From the NCBI GenBank assembly GCA_002104945.1, contig MCFH01000016.1, positions 620,001-684,000 on the forward strand: a stretch of 64,000 bases of DNA, given 5' to 3'. The notes under the pieces are model-generated. The model worked only from the letters and a program-made list of their open reading frames with translations. It was not told the origin of the DNA and searched no databases. The stretch comes from Piromyces finnis (lineage: Eukaryota; Neocallimastigomycota; Neocallimastigomycetes; Neocallimastigales; Neocallimastigaceae). This document shows, one piece after another, positions 59,801 to 64,000 of the stretch. The translations under genes and the position numbers were made by a program. Position 1 is the first letter of the stretch, and each line of letters starts with the position of its first letter.

Positions 59801-62800
59801 GAAGTTCCCAACCTTGAATATCACTATATTTAAATGTCATAAAGGCATTCTGATATTTTTAATGAAAAATAGTAATATATAATATAAAATATAAAAATAT
59901 TAATAATATATATAAATTAACACAAGCATATATATATAAGCAAAAATTTATTTACCTTTGTTTTTGGAATAATGAAATCTAACTTGGAGTTTGATATAGA
60001 TAATTGAATATTTTCACTGTAACTCCAGAAACCTTTGTACTGTATTCATATATATGGATAATAATATTATTTTAATATCAAATACTAAACTATAGTACAT
60101 ATATAAGATTCTTTGTTATATTATATAATAATCATCAATTACTTTGACATTGAAGACTGTTGATCCATAATCATTTAAATGCTTAATTGCTTCAAATAAC
60201 AAGACATTTGCTTCCATACTCGTTTTTCCAGTTAATTTCTGATATTGTTCAGCAATACCAGTTTCCCATTCTTCTCTTGACAATTTTGAAATAACCGAAC
60301 TTGAAAGATATTCTTCAATAACACTTTATTTATAATATTTTACATAATATATTTATATTGAATAATGAAAAATAATTATTATTAAGACATTACATTTAAT
60401 AAAATTTTTAATATTCAATTATAATTTTGGAGTATTACATTTTTTTCATATTTTCTTGTGAATAGTCACCATATTGTTGTTGAGCCTTTAATGCTATTAT
60501 TTCTTGATTACTAGCTGGTGGTATATTATACCATCCATGTTTAATATTTTCTAATGCCTATATTATTTATATTTTTAAATTATTATTAATTTAATTTTAT
60601 AATAATAATAATTAATATTTATATTTTAATATTGACCTGATAGGTGATTAATTCATGTTCTACAAGATTAGAAATATTTTCTTGTGGATTTCTGAATATT
60701 CTCTTCTTTAATAAAACTTTACAACAAAATACTATTTATTTTTCATAAAAGATATTATATATTTGTATTATTATATAAATATATTCAAGAATGAATTTTA
60801 TTTTTATAAAATTCTTACGTTGGTTTAAAACATTGCTTTTTTCAGTGAATTGTGGATTCATTTTTAATTCATTATAAATGCTTGAATTATCATTTTCGTT
60901 TTTATTTAAACTCTCCCATTCAGCAATTATATCAGAAATATATTCTGTACCCTTTATAAATTTTAATACTTAAAAAAATAAAAATATATATTTTAAATAA
61001 AAATAAATCAAAATTTTAAATTTAGAAATAACAAATAAAATATTGTTTTCTCAATATAAAAAATATAATAATATAAAATAATGAATTATTATTGATAAAT
61101 ACCACTATCTTGATGGCTCGAATAATATAATGACCAACCATTTACATCTTTAATATTATTCATCTTTAAAATTTCTTTAATTACATCGGATGATACTGAT
61201 GTATTATCTAATTCAACTGTATTTTTAGTTTTGTTCATAAGATTAACTTCAAATGATATTTTTTGTTTATTCTATATTATATAAATTAATATATAAATAA
61301 TAATAGTTTTTAATAATTTTTATATTCATATATACATACTCTAATCATGTAAATTTCGAATACTGATGGTGGATATTTTTTACAACCATTCATATTTAAT
61401 GATTTCATGTTAGATTCAATAAGTGATGCGAAATAATGAATTGATTTTTTATTTTCATCTTTATTTATGTTCAAATAATAAGTTATAAAATAAAAAATTA
61501 ATATATTATTATAGAAAAAATATATAAATAAGATAATTTATCTATATTAATACCATTAGCATTTTCGTTGTCTTTAATAGCTCTCTTAAGGAATGCATTA
61601 AAGTATTTTGAGAATGATTTACTTGGTGTAAACGAATTTGCAACTGTAGCTAAAAATACCCAACCATTATATTCAATATCTGTCCAACTAATATAATATA
61701 AAATAGTTATTAAATATTTGATTAAATAGAAACATATTTAAAAACATAATTATTACTTTTTTGGTGGTTTTTCCGGACATGTTATTTGTTTACAAATTTG
61801 AACTAAAATTTCATCACGAATATCTGGATTTTCAATACCAGTACGAATAATTGTGAGAATAGAAGAAAGATTTTCATCAAGTTTCTTTGGGTTATTTTCA
61901 AGAATCTTTTGAAGATGTTTGAATAATTCTACAGATAAAGCAGCGTATCGTTCATATCCTTTACCAAATTGCGTAACGCTATTACTAATTGGATTCTATT
62001 TTTGAAATAAATTAGTCTCTATTATTTAATATATTTTATTTATATTATTAATTATTATTATTATTATTGATATTTAAGTTATTACTTTAGTGTAGCATAA
62101 CATTTCATCCCATTCCATTTTAATAGATTTTCCTCTAAATGTTCCTATATATTTTGATTGAATCTAATTTATAAAATATATAATAAATTATTTTATTAAT
62201 TTAATATTTCAATTATTTAATAATATATTTATAGTATTTACTTCAAAATTCTTTTCAGCATATGTTTTCATTGAATATTCTTCTGAATAATAATCAATTT
62301 CAACCTTTTCTTCTTGTTGCTATTTGTTTTTATTATAATAAATAATATAGGTTAATCATAATTATAATATTTATTTTTGATGTATTATCAATAAATATAG
62401 AATACCATAGCCCAAATTGGGATTTTTGGAACTTGATAATTAAATTCTACTTCTTCTTCAACTTCTTCAACCTTTTCAGGTTCTGGCTCTGGTTGAGCTA
62501 AATTCATTAATTCTTCTGGAATAACTTCCTCCACCTTTTCTTCTTTTGCAGCCGCCGCAGTCTGTTCTTTTTTTTCTTTTTCTTTTTTATCTTCTTCAAA
62601 AACTTCATTGAATAAATTATCAAGATCTTCAAACATATTATTAATAACAGCATCAGCTTTACTAGCAGCATTAGCATCTTTAATATCACCTTCAAATGCA
62701 TCTAAGAAAGAAAACAAGTCATCCACACCTCCTGGCTTCTTTGGAGAAACAGGTGTTGCATCTTCATTATTGACAGTCTTTTTTGGAGTTGCAACAGGCT

Positions 62801-64000
62801 TTGATTTAATTTCAACTTTTTTAGAAGTGGCAGTTGTGTCTGGTCCCTATTATTAATATAATAATACAATAAGAATTTATTTATTATTTTTATGATAAAT
62901 AATATATATATTAAAAAATAAAATATATTTTTAAAATATTTAAGAATTATAATACCTTTTGTAATTTCATTTGAATATTCTTTAACTATTATATATTATT
63001 ATAAAATAATTAATAAAAAATGTTTAAATCTATTTATTAAAATAATTAGTAAGTATATACTTCTTCTTCTTTTTCCTTTTCATTTTCTGTAATATCTTGT
63101 TGTTTTTGTTTTCTTTCTTCTTCTTCTTGCTTTTTTCTAAGTTGTCGGTAATATGATCTTACAAACCAACCTCTTGCAACTTTTTTTAATTAATGATAGA
63201 ATAAATAAAATTTGTTTTTTTTATTAAACTATATAAAATAATATAAATATATATACCAGCTTGAATTTTAATAATTGCTTCCTTTTGCTTCTTATACTTT
63301 TCTTTGTAAATGTACATCTTAATATCTATAATAATAAAATATAATTAAGAAAATTATATTTACAATTCTTTATAAAAATATTATCATTAATTTTATTTAC
63401 TTCTGTTTAGAACTTCGGTTGCCTTCTTTATCTTAGAATATTTCTTTCTATAAATATAACCTTTAACAATTTTTTGAATGCATACAATTTTTTCAGCAAT
63501 TATTTGTTTATAAAGATCTTGTACTTTTGAATACTTATTATATATAATATGAATTATTTAAAAATTATTAAAAATAGAAGTTGATTTAAATCAAAATAAT
63601 AATAATTATTAAATATTACAGCATCTTGTTTTAAGAAAATCTTTGTAGAACCTGTTTGCCACTCTGAATCTTTTATACCTGATTTTTTTATAATTAAAAT
63701 TGAATTTGCTTTATTATCATCAGTACTTTCTAATCCACAGATACAACGGAATCTTTATGTAAAAAATTTTTTAAATATGTAATATTTAATAAAATATATA
63801 ATATTTTTCAAAAAAATATTTTATATAAAATATAAATATACTTTTTAAAGAAGTCATCAAATGTAATACGCATTGGAAAACTAAATTATAAATGTATATA
63901 TCATAATAGAAATATTAATTATTTAATAGTTATATTTTTTGGATAAATAGTGATTAAAATTACCCAGCTTTTCTAATTCTTATAGTATCAAGCATACCAG
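56852..64000 (-). CDS. Unconventional myosin with IQ motifs and two MyTH4-FERM units; 5' part cut by window edge
   Basis: Partial gene, more than 20 short exons; the stop (56852-56854) follows IECNKNNKIESS. The right edge carries the end of the motor domain: GMLDTIRIRKAG, ITFDDFFKRFRCI and WQTGSTKIFLKQ (converter/SH1 region). Two or more IQ motifs follow (VCIQKIVKGYIYRKKY, IIKIQA…ARGWFVRSYYRQL) and a charged linker (about 62400-62850). The first MyTH4 has IENPDIRDEILVQICKQIT and NGWVFLATVANSFTPSKSF, and its FERM includes SKLDFIIPKTKNAFMTFKYS. The second MyTH4 has MESPIICDEIYMQLIKLTSN and LSLWEFLYIIIGIILPPTPE, followed by a FERM (RVYFMDGTFKAVMVEPSMTV, IPEGAFLMALQTQFEYSDYK, CREICEIAKLEYKKLSGLVG, ending in an F3 lobe). 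No SH3 was recognised between the units. In other lineages such myosins carry cargo, adhesion receptors or microtubule links to actin-based protrusions. The class (VII, XV or XXII-like) cannot be fixed without the motor. Confidence 0.92.

Noticed and set aside
62388-62726. Acidic minus-strand frame as an independent gene
   Set aside because: It sits between the IQ motifs and first MyTH4 of the myosin, in the same orientation and with matching splice sites, so it is the linker.

Overview
The window looks like nuclear DNA of an anaerobic gut fungus (Neocallimastigomycota: the Piromyces, Neocallimastix, Anaeromyces, Orpinomyces type). This is inferred from extreme AT richness, long A/T homopolymers and AAT/ATT microsatellites, short introns with GTAAGT/GTATGT-like donors and (A/T)AG acceptors, opisthokont/fungal housekeeping genes, an intronless secreted protease ending in two chitin-binding modules, and an intronless GH3 glucosidase with the inverted domain order known from rumen Firmicutes. 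No tRNA, rRNA, CRISPR array or intact transposon was recognised.

Layout. 0.3-8.5 kb: DDI1 (-) and ESF1 (-), then DOC1/APC10 (+), which shares a 355-bp divergent intergenic region with ESF1. 9.5-11.4 kb: SGF29 (+). 11.4-16.0 kb: gene-poor, microsatellite-rich stretch. 16.0-17.9 kb: secreted subtilisin-like protease with two CBM18 modules (+). 19.2-20.3 kb: PIG-Y/ERI1-like subunit of GPI-GlcNAc transferase (+). 21.8-22.2 kb: MDM35/TRIAP1 (-). 23.7-25.8 kb: TRAPPC2/TRS20 (+), whose first intron holds a 43-copy hexanucleotide array. 26.7-29.6 kb: Sec2/Rabin-like coiled-coil protein (-). 29.6-36.0 kb: gene desert. 36.0-39.2 kb: unrecognised Asn/Gln/His-rich protein with repeated xIF motifs (-). 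40.4-42.8 kb: GH3 beta-glucosidase (-), divergent from pantothenate synthetase (+, 43.6-44.7 kb). 45.2-47.0 kb: CCDC174 (-). 47.5-48.7 kb: DSC3 (-). 49.9-50.2 kb: small doubtful ORF (+). 51.3-52.9 kb: phosphomannomutase (+). 54.5-56.4 kb: ARP10/ACTR10 of dynactin (+). 56.9-64.0 kb: a myosin with two MyTH4-FERM units (-), whose motor runs off the right edge.

The genes are ordinary eukaryotic neighbours, not an operon-like system. Themes recur: GPI/mannose/glycan supply (PIG-Y, phosphomannomutase), vesicle traffic and exocytosis (TRAPPC2, Sec2-like), ubiquitin handling (DDI1, APC10, DSC3), and cytoskeletal transport (ARP10, myosin). These suit a secretory fungus with flagellated zoospores and hydrogenosomes. 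The most unusual items are the MyTH4-FERM myosin, the inverted-domain GH3 enzyme, the CBM18 subtilase, the unrecognised xIF-motif protein, and the perfect AATAAG array. Exon boundaries were read by eye from splice signals and reading-frame continuity. Those stated base by base were checked for phase; the others are approximate.
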